Shown piece by piece: positions 1-8,424 of a stretch of DNA of 64,000 nt (positions are counted from its first letter, which is position 1; each line of letters begins with the position of its first letter). The notes below the pieces were generated by a model. The model saw only the letters and a list, made by a program, of their open reading frames with translations, made no database searches and was not told the DNA's origin. A program made the position numbers and the translations under genes. This DNA comes from JACOTK01 sp963743945 (GTDB taxonomy: Bacteria > Actinomycetota > Acidimicrobiia > Acidimicrobiales > CADCSY01), in assembly GCA_963743945.1 (NCBI GenBank), contig CAVURO010000010.1:434001-498000 (forward strand). Reading direction: 5' to 3'.

Positions 1-781
1 TCTGCTCGACCTCTCCGATCTCGACGCGAAGCTCGACGGGGTCAAGTTGGTCGGATTGACCGCCATGTCCAACGTGCTCGGAACGCTCACGCCGGTTCGC
101 CGCATTGCCGATGCCGCCCACGCGGCGGGCGCCGTCGTCGTCGTCGACGCAGCCCAGTACACCCCGCACATGCACACCCGGGTGCACGATCTCGGCGCCG
201 ACTTCCTCGGCTTCACCGGCCACAAGATGCTCGGCCCGACCGGTGTCGGCGTGTTGTGGGGACGAGAGGCGTTGCTGGACGCGATGCCCCCGTTCCTGGG
301 CGGCGGCGACATGATCCGCGATGTCCGCCTCGACGGGTTCACGCCAAACGAGTTGCCCTGGAAGTTCGAGGCGGGCACACCGCCGATCGCCGAGGCCATC
401 GGGCTGGGCATGGCCATCGACGAGTTGGAGCGCTACGACCTCGACGCCATCCGGGCCCACGAGATTCAGGTCACGGGCTATGCCCTGGCCTCACTGGCGG
501 ATCGCTTCGGCGACGACTTCACCGTCCACGGACCGCTCGACCCGACGCTTCGAGGTGGGGTGTTGTCCTTTGCCTTCAAGGGCATTCACCCCCACGACCT
601 CTCCCAGGTGCTCGACCAGTCGGGCGTCTGTGTGCGTGCCGGCCACCACTGCGCAAAGCCCCTCATGCGTCGTCTGGGTGTCGGCGCAACCGCGCGGGCA
701 TCCTTTTACGTGTACAACAATGAGGCTGATGTTGACGCGCTGGCCGAAGCGCTTGTAGTCGCCGCCGATCTGTTCGGCTGA
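1..781 (+). CDS. sufS: SufS-type cysteine desulfurase, 3' part only
   Basis: This is the C-terminal ~259 residues of a class II (SufS) cysteine desulfurase. The frame is open from base 2, so the start lies before the window. The family uses PLP to take sulfur from cysteine and pass it to a scaffold for Fe-S cluster assembly. Visible motifs are VDAAQY (the Asp that holds the PLP ring), HKMLGPTGVGVLWG with the Schiff-base Lys, and RAGHHCAKPLMRRLGV with the persulfide-carrying Cys in the SufS-specific RxGHHC context. sufU follows after 19 bases with the spacing of an operon partner. The family assignment is very secure. Confidence 0.95.
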   Translation, partial: LLDLSDLDAKLDGVKLVGLTAMSNVLGTLTPVRRIADAAHAAGAVVVVDAAQYTPHMHTRVHDLGADFLGFTGHKMLGPTGVGVLWGREALLDAMPPFLGGGDMIRDVRLDGFTPNELPWKFEAGTPPIAEAIGLGMAIDELERYDLDAIRAHEIQVTGYALASLADRFGDDFTVHGPLDPTLRGGVLSFAFKGIHPHDLSQVLDQSGVCVRAGHHCAKPLMRRLGVGATARASFYVYNNEADVDALAEALVVAADLFG

Positions 782-800
782 TTCAGGAGACCGTAGAACG

Positions 801-1304
801 ATGCCTGGCCTCGAAGACCTCTACCGAGAGATCATCCTCGATCACTACCGCAACCCCCGAAACCGCGGCGAGCTGCCGAGCCCTCCCGCGCATCGGGTCG
901 AGGGGTTCAACCCGCTCTGCGGTGACGAGATCGTGCTGTACGTCGACGTCGATGACACCGGCACCGTCTCGGACCTGAAGATCAGCGGACAGGGGTGTTC
1001 GATCAGCCAGTCTTCGGCCTCCATGATGTCAGCGGCGATCAAGGGAAAGAGCGTCGAGGAGGCCCGGGCACTGACCCGTGCGTTCAAGGCGCTCATGTCG
1101 ATTCACGAGTCGAAGCTCGAAAGCGAGAGCGCGGGGCCGGCACCCGACGGAAGTGGCACCGACACGCCGGTTCCCGACCCTGCCGTCAAGCTCGGCGACC
1201 TCGAAGCCCTGCAGGGCGTGGTCAAGTTTCCCGTGCGAATCAAGTGCGCGACCCTGTCGTGGAACACGCTCACCCAGGCACTCGACGAGGCCGCCGCAAC
1301 CTGA
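801..1304 (+). CDS. sufU: SufU zinc-dependent sulfur acceptor
   Basis: A 167-residue SufU protein, the partner that accepts persulfide from SufS in Gram-positive-type Suf systems. All three family cysteines are present: C40 in NPLCGDE (with D42), C66 in GQGCSISQSSASMM, and C149 in KCATLSWNTL. The N-terminal LYREIILDHYRNPRNRG is also typical. Residues ~105-127 form a Ser/Gly/Pro/Asp-rich insertion ahead of the last Cys, as in other SufU proteins. The ATG has AGGAGA upstream (785-790). It lies directly downstream of sufS. sufBDC is not next to it but sits at 8425-12334 on the other strand. Confidence 0.95.
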   Translation: MPGLEDLYREIILDHYRNPRNRGELPSPPAHRVEGFNPLCGDEIVLYVDVDDTGTVSDLKISGQGCSISQSSASMMSAAIKGKSVEEARALTRAFKALMSIHESKLESESAGPAPDGSGTDTPVPDPAVKLGDLEALQGVVKFPVRIKCATLSWNTLTQALDEAAAT

Positions 1305-1354
1305 TCGCCTCAGCCCGCGTCCTGCTCGGGCTGGGTATCTTGGGTGGCATCCAA

Positions 1355-1378
1355 GATGTAAGCGTATATGCTTACATC
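1355..1378. promoter_or_regulatory. Inverted-repeat operator over the -10 of the XRE/nucleotidyltransferase pair
   Basis: Perfect 9-bp arms GATGTAAGC (1355-1363) and GCTTACATC (1370-1378) are separated by GTATAT. The right half contains TATGCT (1367-1372), a TANNNT -10 placed 7 bases before a GTG at 1380. The repeat therefore covers the core promoter and ends one base before that codon, as expected if the encoded HTH protein represses itself. The repeat is seen directly; its role is inferred. Confidence 0.7.
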
Positions 1379-1379
1379 T

Positions 1380-1961
1380 GTGATAGCCTCTGAGCTGGTC
1401 CACCAGGCGAGAGCACATGCAAACCTGTCCGTTCGCGCTTTGGCCCAGGCATCCGGCGTCGCTGCAAGCACGATCCACCGTATCGAGCAAGGTGAGCTGA
1501 ACCCGACCGTCGCCATGCTCGAGCGCATCGTCGAGGCTTCCGGCATGCGGCTCCACATCGAGGCCCAGGATGACTACGCCGCCAGTGTCCTGGGGCTGGC
1601 TCGCTCCATCCACAAGGACATCAACCGAGGTGACACGAGCTCCCCGGTTCGCAAGGCCGCCGAACTGGCCCACCGATTTCACCACGCCGAGGGTCACACT
1701 CGTCACCGGATGATCGCCGCAGAACCCCCGACGACCGGTGACGCCCGTTGGGATGCGTTTGTCGCTGCGCTGGCCGAGTGGCTGGCGGTGCAGGCAGGCG
1801 ACCACGTCCCCCAGTGGGCACGCGATGACACGCGTTACCTTCACCGTGGGTGGTGGGTCACGCCGATGAAGGCTGTACATGCCTGGGAATATGCCGGAAC
1901 CCCCGCCTCCTTCCAGCATCGTGGGGTTTACATCCATCGTGACTCGCTGACCAATGTGTAG
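1380..1961 (+). CDS. XRE-family HTH regulator, probable antitoxin of the pair
   Basis: About 193 residues. The N-terminal ~60 form a Cro/CI-type helix-turn-helix: LVHQARAHANLSVRALAQ, then SGVAASTIHRIEQGELNP. The C-terminal part (RYLHRGWWVTP, HAWEYAG and others) is not a domain I recognise. I chose GTG 1380 because TATGCT lies 7 bases upstream and the operator repeat ends just before it. An in-frame ATG at 1368 would lie inside the repeat. The nucleotidyltransferase gene starts 8 bases after the stop, so the two are co-transcribed. HTH plus nucleotidyltransferase is the layout of AbiE-like toxin-antitoxin pairs. DNA binding is well supported; the antitoxin role is inference. Confidence 0.8.
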   Translation: MIASELVHQARAHANLSVRALAQASGVAASTIHRIEQGELNPTVAMLERIVEASGMRLHIEAQDDYAASVLGLARSIHKDINRGDTSSPVRKAAELAHRFHHAEGHTRHRMIAAEPPTTGDARWDAFVAALAEWLAVQAGDHVPQWARDDTRYLHRGWWVTPMKAVHAWEYAGTPASFQHRGVYIHRDSLTNV

Positions 1962-1969
1962 AAGCCGCC

Positions 1970-2530
1970 ATGCTCACCCGTGAACGAATCATCGAGCTTT
2001 TCGCAGAGCTCAACAATGAGCTTTGCGACATGGGCATCCGAGGTGACATCTTCATCGTGGGTGGTGCGGCGATGACACTTGCCTATGACGCCCGCCCTGC
2101 CACACGCGACATCGACGGTATTTGGCGCCCCTCCACCGAGGTTCGTGCCGCCGCTGCCCGGGTCGCTCAACGTCACGATGACCTGGGGCTCGATTGGCTC
2201 AACGACGGTGTAAAGGGATTCCTGCCAGGCGATGACCAAGGCAGTTCGAGGGTCGTCTACGACAACACGTGCCTCACGGTCTCCGCCGCCTCGCCGGAGT
2301 ACCTGTTGGCCACCAAGCTGTTGGCGAGCCGAGTCAGTCGTGACGAGGATGACATCCTCACGCTGTACGACCTCTGTGGGTTCGCCACGACAGACGAGGG
2401 GCTCGCACTGATCGAGCGCTACTACCCCGGAAAGCCGATCGAGGCGAAGGTCGGGTTCTTCCTTCAGGAACTGCTCGAATCAACCGCGGGCCACAGGACA
2501 ACCCGGTTTCCTGAGGACCCGGTTTCCTGA
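1970..2530 (+). CDS. Nucleotidyltransferase of the DUF6036/AbiEii-like kind, probable toxin
   Basis: A 186-residue polymerase-beta-superfamily nucleotidyltransferase. Near residues 27-46 it reads IFIVGGAAMTLAYDARPATR and then DIDGIW. This is the GG...DxD signature in which the two Asp residues bind metal and the NTP. Later SPEYLLATKLLASR and DEDDILTLYDL match the helical region of DUF6036 proteins. The family includes toxins that nucleotidylate tRNA or other targets, but the target here is unknown. It follows an XRE regulator in the same transcription unit. The last codons and the stop (2528-2530) lie inside a 16-bp tandem repeat, so changes in copy number would alter the C-terminus. Confidence 0.8.
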   Translation: MLTRERIIELFAELNNELCDMGIRGDIFIVGGAAMTLAYDARPATRDIDGIWRPSTEVRAAAARVAQRHDDLGLDWLNDGVKGFLPGDDQGSSRVVYDNTCLTVSAASPEYLLATKLLASRVSRDEDDILTLYDLCGFATTDEGLALIERYYPGKPIEAKVGFFLQELLESTAGHRTTRFPEDPVS

Positions 2531-2548
2531 GGACCCGGTTTCCTGAGG
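2501..2548. repeat. Three perfect 16-bp tandem repeats
   Basis: The unit ACCCGGTTTCCTGAGG occurs at 2501-2516, 2517-2532 and 2533-2548, followed by a decayed fourth copy to about 2565. The array contains the stop codon of the nucleotidyltransferase gene and fills the gap to the convergent kinase gene. Because 16 is not a multiple of three, each copy is read in a different frame. Confidence 0.95.
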
Positions 2549-2571
2549 ATCCGCGGGGCCTGAGGATTCGA

Positions 2572-3912
2572 CTACTGGACGGGGTGGGCGAGACGGGCGG
2601 CGCCTTCGGAGTCGCCTGCGCTGACTGCCTCGAGCATGGGAACGAACGCCTTGGCGTCCTCGAAGAGGTCGAAGTTGGGGGCCAGGACGCGGGCGAGGCC
2701 GTCGAAGTAGAGAATCTGCTTGAAGAGCAGGACGAGCTGCGAAGGCAGGGGAAACCCGTGCTGCGATGCGGTCTCGAGGGCTTCCTTGAGCAAGGTCCCG
2801 ATGCGGATCTGGGAGAAGTCACCCGTGGCCAGATGACGAGCCGCGACCTCGGCCATCGCCTCGCCCGCTCCGGGACCCACCAGACCGTGAGCCTGCAACA
2901 TGAGCAGGCCCGTGCCGAAACGGGTGAAATCGTTGGTGAACACCGCAAGCAGGATCTCGGCGCATCCCTGCTGATCGATCAGCTCGACAAAGCCCACGAT
3001 GCCGAAATCGACCATGACCACCTGGCCGTTGGGACCCACCAGGATGTTGCCCCCGTGACCATCGGCATGAAAACAGCCGTGGACGAATGCCGATTCCAAC
3101 AAGCCCCCGAGCACGGCATGCAGCACCTGCTCAGGCTTGGCGCCCAGCGCGACGAGCTCGTCGTGATCACGGACGGCGACGGCCTCGACGAACTCCATGA
3201 CCACCACCCGGCTCGTGCACAGGTCGAGGTCGGGAACCGGCACCTTGATGTCCCAGGTGGCGAGCACGGGCGCCAGGGCGCCCATGGCTTCGGCCTCCTT
3301 GCGAAAATCGAGTTCTCGTTCCAGGCCGATGCCGAGGTCGTCGATGGCAGCGACGAGACGCAGCGCTTCGAGGCGGGGCCGAACCTTGATCGCCATGCCG
3401 GCGGCATTGCGCAGGAGTCGGAGATCGGCGGCGAGCCCGTCGAGGATGCCCGATCGCTGCACCTTGACGGCAACGGGTCGCGAGCCGTCGAGTGTGGCTC
3501 GATAGACCTGGGCAACCGATCCGGCGGCCACCGGTGTCGGGTCGAGCTCCAGGCGACTCGCCTGGTCTCCCAGATCCTCGGCGAGGGTTCGTCGGACGAC
3601 CTCGAGGGGCTGGGGAGCAACACCGTCGTGAAGCCCCTGAAGAATCGTGGCCAGCCGGGGTGGGAAGGTGCCCGGGCTGGCGGCGACCAACTGACCGAGC
3701 TTCACCCACGACGGGCCCAGCTGCTCGGCGGTGCGGTGCAGCATCGTGCGCCGTGTCCTCGGGAGCCAGACGTCGATCGCCACCCGGCGGGCGGCTACGG
3801 CCCCGATGGCGCCCATACGCCTGGTGAGCGCAAACCGGGGAGCGGGCTGCGTGAGATGCCACGGAAGCTTCTCGTCGTTCGTGGTTGTCAAAGCGGTCGC
3901 AGTCCTCTCCAT
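2572..3912 (-). CDS. ABC1/AarF/UbiB-family atypical kinase
   Basis: 446 residues, normal for the family. Signatures in order: KLGQ (residues 71-74, the KxGQ motif that replaces a normal substrate cleft), AAGSVAQVYRA (129-139, the Ala-rich nucleotide loop), VAVKVQRSG with Lys150, then FHADGHGGNILV (catalytic loop) and VDFGIVG (metal-binding DFG). UbiB/ADCK proteins are ATPases or kinases that support isoprenoid-quinone or lipid metabolism. The substrate here is unknown. Neighbours (pterin dehydratase upstream on the same strand, a convergent nucleotidyltransferase) give no further clue. TACCGT at 3926-3931 could be its -10. Confidence 0.88.
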   Translation of the reverse strand: MERTATALTTTNDEKLPWHLTQPAPRFALTRRMGAIGAVAARRVAIDVWLPRTRRTMLHRTAEQLGPSWVKLGQLVAASPGTFPPRLATILQGLHDGVAPQPLEVVRRTLAEDLGDQASRLELDPTPVAAGSVAQVYRATLDGSRPVAVKVQRSGILDGLAADLRLLRNAAGMAIKVRPRLEALRLVAAIDDLGIGLERELDFRKEAEAMGALAPVLATWDIKVPVPDLDLCTSRVVVMEFVEAVAVRDHDELVALGAKPEQVLHAVLGGLLESAFVHGCFHADGHGGNILVGPNGQVVMVDFGIVGFVELIDQQGCAEILLAVFTNDFTRFGTGLLMLQAHGLVGPGAGEAMAEVAARHLATGDFSQIRIGTLLKEALETASQHGFPLPSQLVLLFKQILYFDGLARVLAPNFDLFEDAKAFVPMLEAVSAGDSEGAARLAHPVQ

Positions 3913-3942
3913 CTGTGCCCGGCCAACGGTACCGGCGTTCGA

Positions 3943-4266
3943 TCAGGTCTCGTCGATCAGGTTTATCCGCTGTTGACCCGTTGCGGCCAACTCGGCGGCC
4001 TCCGCGAGAGCGAAACAGGTCTCGGTGATGCCGTGGGCTGCATGACTCACGATGTCGATCACGACCTTGTTCCAGCTGTTGGACCAGTCGGGATGGTGGT
4101 CGAGTCGCTCGGCGGCATCCGCCACCTCGGTCATGAACGCGAAGGCGGCCTCGAAGTCGACGAAGGTGAACTCCTTGTGCAGGCTCCCACCGACCACCGA
4201 CCACCCGTCCAATGCGACCAGTCGAGCGTCGATCTCCCCTGGGGTCAGCAATGCAGCACACACCAT
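3943..4266 (-). CDS. 4a-hydroxytetrahydrobiopterin dehydratase (PCD/DCoH)
   Basis: 107 residues, the usual size of pterin-4a-carbinolamine dehydratase. It carries the motif DHHPDWSNSWNKVVIDIVSH, with the catalytic His pair, the Trp, and the third His in SHAAHGIT. The enzyme dehydrates the 4a-carbinolamine made by aromatic amino-acid hydroxylases. No such hydroxylase is in the window, and similar stand-alone genes occur widely with unclear roles. I chose the ATG at 4266 because GGGAGG lies 5-6 bases upstream. The frame stays open to 4326, but that extension has no start signal. Confidence 0.88.
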   Translation of the reverse strand: MVCAALLTPGEIDARLVALDGWSVVGGSLHKEFTFVDFEAAFAFMTEVADAAERLDHHPDWSNSWNKVVIDIVSHAAHGITETCFALAEAAELAATGQQRINLIDET

Positions 4267-4489
4267 TCGACCTCCCTGGTGACTCACCTGTCCGCCGGGC
4301 CACTTGTGATGTCCGGTCCGGTGCAACGGTAACCGGCCCGGTCCACGTTGGGCAGTCCGTCCCGGCTCTTCACGTGATGGGGGCGATCTTGTCAGGCGAC
4401 CACGCCGACTGCGAGAATGCCGACGACCGGACCGACTGGCATGGTGGAGGCACCCCGATGTGGGTGGCTATCCACGGGGGAGATGGACC

Positions 4490-5779
4490 ATGGAAGCGAC
4501 CAGCGCCGCTGAGATCACCGTTCGCACCGATGTTCGAGCATGGCTCGATGCCAACTGGGACCCCGACCTCACCCTGCGGGCATGGTGGAAGACCCTCGGC
4601 GAGTCCGGCTGGGGCTTCCCCACGTGGCCCACCGACTGGTTCGGCAAGGGACTGTCGGGCGAGCTCGCCGGCGTGGTTCGCGACCAATTCGCCCGTGCCG
4701 GGGCCCTGGGCCCTCCAGGGGGACTCGGTCAGGGACTTGCCGCTCCGACCATCATCAACCACGCAACCGAGGAGCAGAAGGAACGCTATCTCCGCCCCCT
4801 CGCCACCGGCGCCGAGGCGTGGTGTCAGCTCTTCAGCGAGCCGGGCGCCGGTTCCGATCTGGCGAGCCTCCAGACCCGGGCGGTCAAGGACGGTGACGAA
4901 TGGGTTGTCAACGGACAGAAGGTGTGGACCTCCGGAGCGCAGGTCGCCGACCGGGGAATGCTGGTCGCTCGCACCAACATCGACGCGCCCAAGCATCGGG
5001 GCATCACCTATTTCATCATCGACATGGACCAGCCGGGCATCGAGATCCGCCCCCTCAAGCAGATGAACGGGGCCTCCCAGTTCAACGAGGTCTTCTTCAC
5101 CGACGCCCGAGTTTCGGATGCCAACATCATCGGCGACCGGGACGCCGGCTGGGGTGTGGCCGTGACCACACTGGCCTTCGAACGCTCGGGCATCGGCGGT
5201 GGTGGCAGCCTGATGGGCGCCGGCGGCCTGCCGGGCGAGAAGGCGGGGCTGCTCGACCTGCGGGTGGGTGACATCCTCGAGGGCAAGGGCCCCAAGGCCG
5301 AGGGGTCGTCCTCCATGGCCTTCTTCGGCCGTTCGGCCAAGTTGACCCGCCAACTCGCCCAGTCCATGGGCAAGACCGATGACCCCGTGGTGCGCCAAGG
5401 TCTGGCCCACCTCCACTCGCTCGAGGAGATCGCCCGCTACACCACCCTGCGGGCAAAGGCTGCCATCCAGGCGGGAGGGCGTCCGGGACCCGAGACCTCG
5501 ACCGGCAAGCTTGCGGCGGCCAACCTCATGCGGACCGCACGTGACCTGGGCATGGGCATCATCGGCGCTCACGGCATGCTCAACGGGAGCGACGCCCCAC
5601 TCGGTGGCGCGATGCAGATGCTCACCCTCTCGAGCCCGTCGATCGCCATCGCCGGCGGGTCGGACCAGATTCAGCGAAACATCATCGGCGAGCGTGTGCT
5701 CGGCCTGCCCCGCGAGCCCTCCGTCGACAAGGACGTTGCCTTCCGGGACCTGAAGGTGGGGACCCAACGAGCCGGCTGA
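4490..5779 (+). CDS. Acyl-CoA dehydrogenase
   Basis: A 429-residue FAD-dependent acyl-CoA dehydrogenase with all three domains. The middle-domain flavin motif is CQLFSEPGAGSDLASLQTRA, followed by GQKVWTSGAQVAD. The C-terminal helical domain has AFERSGIGG and ends GGSDQIQRNIIGERVLGLPR. Such enzymes catalyse the first step of beta-oxidation; this actinobacterial FadE-like type often acts on branched, aromatic or steroid acyl-CoAs, and the substrate cannot be told. The ATG at 4490 has GGGGGAG 6-7 bases upstream, so an upstream in-frame start at 4460 is less likely. It is flanked by unrelated genes on the minus strand and appears to be a single-gene unit. Confidence 0.9.
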   Translation: MEATSAAEITVRTDVRAWLDANWDPDLTLRAWWKTLGESGWGFPTWPTDWFGKGLSGELAGVVRDQFARAGALGPPGGLGQGLAAPTIINHATEEQKERYLRPLATGAEAWCQLFSEPGAGSDLASLQTRAVKDGDEWVVNGQKVWTSGAQVADRGMLVARTNIDAPKHRGITYFIIDMDQPGIEIRPLKQMNGASQFNEVFFTDARVSDANIIGDRDAGWGVAVTTLAFERSGIGGGGSLMGAGGLPGEKAGLLDLRVGDILEGKGPKAEGSSSMAFFGRSAKLTRQLAQSMGKTDDPVVRQGLAHLHSLEEIARYTTLRAKAAIQAGGRPGPETSTGKLAAANLMRTARDLGMGIIGAHGMLNGSDAPLGGAMQMLTLSSPSIAIAGGSDQIQRNIIGERVLGLPREPSVDKDVAFRDLKVGTQRAG

Positions 5780-5845
5780 ACCAATGAACGCCGGCACACC
5801 GACGGTGAGGGCCTGAGAACCATGGCCCGCCGGAGGCCGGCCACC

Positions 5846-8401
5846 TCAGGAAACCAGTCGTTGGAACAGCGCGCCGACCCCCGGGGACGGTAGCGGTCGG
5901 TGGAGATAGAAGCCCTGGCCGGAGTCGCAGCCCATGCGCACGAGCTCGGTGAACTGCGCTCGCGTCTCGATGCCCTCGGCCACAACCGCCAGACCAAGCT
6001 CGTGCGCAAGCTGGATCACCGACGCAACGATCGCTCGATCCGACGCTTGGCTCTCCATGTTGGCGACAAAGGAGCCGTCGATCTTGAGCTCCGCCAGCGG
6101 ATAGCGGGCCAGGTACGCCAGGGACGACCAGCCCTTGCCGAAATCGTCGACGGCCAGGCGGACATCGAGATCGGCCAGGGCGATGACCGTTTCGAGCACC
6201 TCGGGAGAATCGCCCATCATCACGCCCTCGGTGATCTCCAACACCAACTGGGAAGGGGGAAGGTTGCTCGTGGCCAACGCCTCGATCACCATGTCGACGC
6301 ACCCGGGCTCGCCCAACTGCAGCGCCGAGAGGTTCACCGCGATGCAGGGGGCGTCGTCGCCGATCGACCGTTGCCACGCTCGAGCCTCGTGGCAGGCCCC
6401 GTTGAGCACGAACCGGCCGAGGTCGCCGATCATCCCGGTCTCCTCCGCAACGGGGATGAACTCGTCGGGCGGGATCATGCCGCGGCGGGGATGGTTCCAG
6501 CGCGCCAGTGCCTCGACGGAGACGACCATCCCTGTCGAGAGCGAGACGATCGGTTGATAGGCGATCGTGAGCCCGCCGTCGGCAAGCGCTCGACGCAGAT
6601 CGGTCTCGGTCTCCATCCGTCGCCGAGCGCTCGCCCGAAGATCGAGATCGAAAAGCTCGTAGCGCGACCGGCCGGACCGCTTGGCCTGGTACATCGCCAG
6701 ATCGGCGTCACGCAACAACGTCGTCGCCTCGATCGATCCGGCGCCTTCGTTGCTCGCCACGCCGATGGAACAGGAGATCACCAGCTCCTGTCCATCGATC
6801 ATGAAGGGCTTGGTGAACTCCTCCAGGATCACGGCGGCAAAGGCCGCGGCGTCGTCGCTGGTCGAGGAGACCAGCTGTATGGCGAACTCGTCGGCTCCGA
6901 TTCGCGCAACCATGCCTTTCGGCCCCCCGGTGGCCAACAGGCGCGCCGCTGCCAGATCGAGCAGTTGATCGCCCAAACGATGGCCCAGGCTGTCGTTGAC
7001 GGTCTTGAACCGATCGATGTCGCAGACCAGCACGGAGACCAAGCCGGCTCGGAGGCTGTCGGCCAGTTGGTCGAGGAACCAGGCGCGGTTGGGAAGGCCG
7101 GTGAGACGATCGTGGGAGACCTCATGCGCCAGCCGGTCCTCCAGGCCGTGGGTTTCCTGAAGATGGCGGGCTGCGTCGAAGGCCGCTCCGACCTGAGCTG
7201 CCAAGAGCTCGAGGCACTCGAGCTCTGCCGCTGTCGGCGCTCGCAACGTCGATGTTGCCGAGACCATCACCCCGAGCATGTCCCCTTCGCCCCAGATCGG
7301 CACGCCAACCACCAGGCCGAAACCCACCTGGCGCAAGAAGCGCCACGGATGGTCGCTGCCGGTGTCCGCATCCAGGATGACGGTTCCACGTTGGGTGTGA
7401 ACCGCACGGACGATGCTCGACTCGTACCGGTCGAGCGGATGTTCCTGCCCGTCGCACTCTTGACCGTCGGACTCGTGCCCGTCGGACTCCTGCCCTTCGC
7501 GAAAGGGCGTCCAGGAACCTCGGCGGTTCGTGCCGAACACCTCCATGGTCTCGAATCCGATGGTCCTGCCACCCTCGAGTGCCGCGTCGAGCACCCGAGC
7601 GCTGTCGAAGGTCGTCATCGCCCGACCGGTCTCGGCTGCGACCCGCAACAGGTCGGCACGACCCCGAGCGGCGATTTCCTGGCGTTTGACGCGCTTCAAT
7701 TGGCGCATCAGGACGTCGGCCAACAGGCCCATCAACAGGCCCAGCATCATGACGGTGACGAGTTGCCAGACGACCACGCCGACATCCAAGGGCTGGTCCG
7801 CCACGTTGCCGACCACCTCGGCGATCACGACATAGGCCACCCCGGTCCCGAACCAGGTCATCGCTGCCGCCTGCATGCCGAAACGAGCAGCCGCTCCCGT
7901 GATCGGAAAGAGCAGCATCACATAGCCGAGCTCACGTCCTTCGTACACCATCTCCGCCAGGAAGACGAGGACCACTGCGCTGTCGAGCACCAACTCGATC
8001 CTCGCCGAACGAACCAGCCTCGCGAAGCTCTGTCCGCGCGCTCGACGCGAAAAGGCATTGGCGGCGCAAAGCGGTACCAGGAGGCCGAGCGTGATCAACC
8101 AACGATTGAGACCTGGATCGTTCCCGGCGGGGGGCGGCGATACAAGAAAGCGCCCAACCGCCACGACCATGACCGTTCGACGAACGGTGTGAATCAGCCG
8201 GCCGATTTCGTCGAACCGCTCCCGATCAACATCGCGGAAGAGATCGAGGACGTCGCCGGGAACGGACAACGACCGATCGTGCAGCCGAAATGCGAACACG
8301 AACAAGGCTACCGCACTCGCACGCCGATCACCCGAAGTTCCTGCAGAACCGCAGGCAGCCGATCGGATCATCCTCCGTGCGCCTTCGGCAGTCGTGGGCA
8401 A
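5846..8401 (-). CDS. Membrane protein with GAF, GGDEF and EAL domains (c-di-GMP metabolism)
   Basis: 851 residues. The N-terminal ~250 hold about five membrane segments. A GAF-like region follows (~275-430), then GGDEF (~440-600) and EAL (~610-851). The GGDEF motif is degenerate: ARIGADEF instead of GGDEF, so cyclase activity is doubtful. The EAL domain looks complete: EALARW, NLSALQL, LEITEGVMM, VDDFGKGWSSLAYL, LKIDGSF and AEGIET. I infer a c-di-GMP phosphodiesterase. The TTG start at 8401 has GGAGGT 8 bases upstream. The GAF region contains an acidic repeat (ESDGHESDGQECDGQ) encoded by 15-bp repeats at 7442-7501. Confidence 0.9.
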   Translation of the reverse strand: MPTTAEGARRMIRSAACGSAGTSGDRRASAVALFVFAFRLHDRSLSVPGDVLDLFRDVDRERFDEIGRLIHTVRRTVMVVAVGRFLVSPPPAGNDPGLNRWLITLGLLVPLCAANAFSRRARGQSFARLVRSARIELVLDSAVVLVFLAEMVYEGRELGYVMLLFPITGAAARFGMQAAAMTWFGTGVAYVVIAEVVGNVADQPLDVGVVVWQLVTVMMLGLLMGLLADVLMRQLKRVKRQEIAARGRADLLRVAAETGRAMTTFDSARVLDAALEGGRTIGFETMEVFGTNRRGSWTPFREGQESDGHESDGQECDGQEHPLDRYESSIVRAVHTQRGTVILDADTGSDHPWRFLRQVGFGLVVGVPIWGEGDMLGVMVSATSTLRAPTAAELECLELLAAQVGAAFDAARHLQETHGLEDRLAHEVSHDRLTGLPNRAWFLDQLADSLRAGLVSVLVCDIDRFKTVNDSLGHRLGDQLLDLAAARLLATGGPKGMVARIGADEFAIQLVSSTSDDAAAFAAVILEEFTKPFMIDGQELVISCSIGVASNEGAGSIEATTLLRDADLAMYQAKRSGRSRYELFDLDLRASARRRMETETDLRRALADGGLTIAYQPIVSLSTGMVVSVEALARWNHPRRGMIPPDEFIPVAEETGMIGDLGRFVLNGACHEARAWQRSIGDDAPCIAVNLSALQLGEPGCVDMVIEALATSNLPPSQLVLEITEGVMMGDSPEVLETVIALADLDVRLAVDDFGKGWSSLAYLARYPLAELKIDGSFVANMESQASDRAIVASVIQLAHELGLAVVAEGIETRAQFTELVRMGCDSGQGFYLHRPLPSPGVGALFQRLVS
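7442..7501. repeat. 15-bp tandem repeat inside the GGDEF-EAL gene
   Basis: Units of 15 bp, such as TCGTGCCCGTCGGAC (7472-7486), repeat at 7442, 7457, 7472 and (degenerate) 7487. They encode a Glu/Ser-Asp-Gly repeat in the GAF region. Because the unit is in frame, copy number can change without breaking the protein. Confidence 0.85.
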
Positions 8402-8424
8402 CCACTCGTACCTCCAACCGACCC

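Noticed and set aside
2584..4332. Open frame of 582 codons opposite the ABC1 kinase and pterin dehydratase
   Set aside because: Low-complexity His/Gly/Glu-rich translation with no domain. It is an antisense shadow that stays open because of high GC, and the minus-strand genes have full family motifs.
5823..5843. Hairpin TGGCC...GGCCA as a terminator between the acyl-CoA dehydrogenase and GGDEF-EAL genes
   Set aside because: Arms of only five bp and no T-run on either strand.
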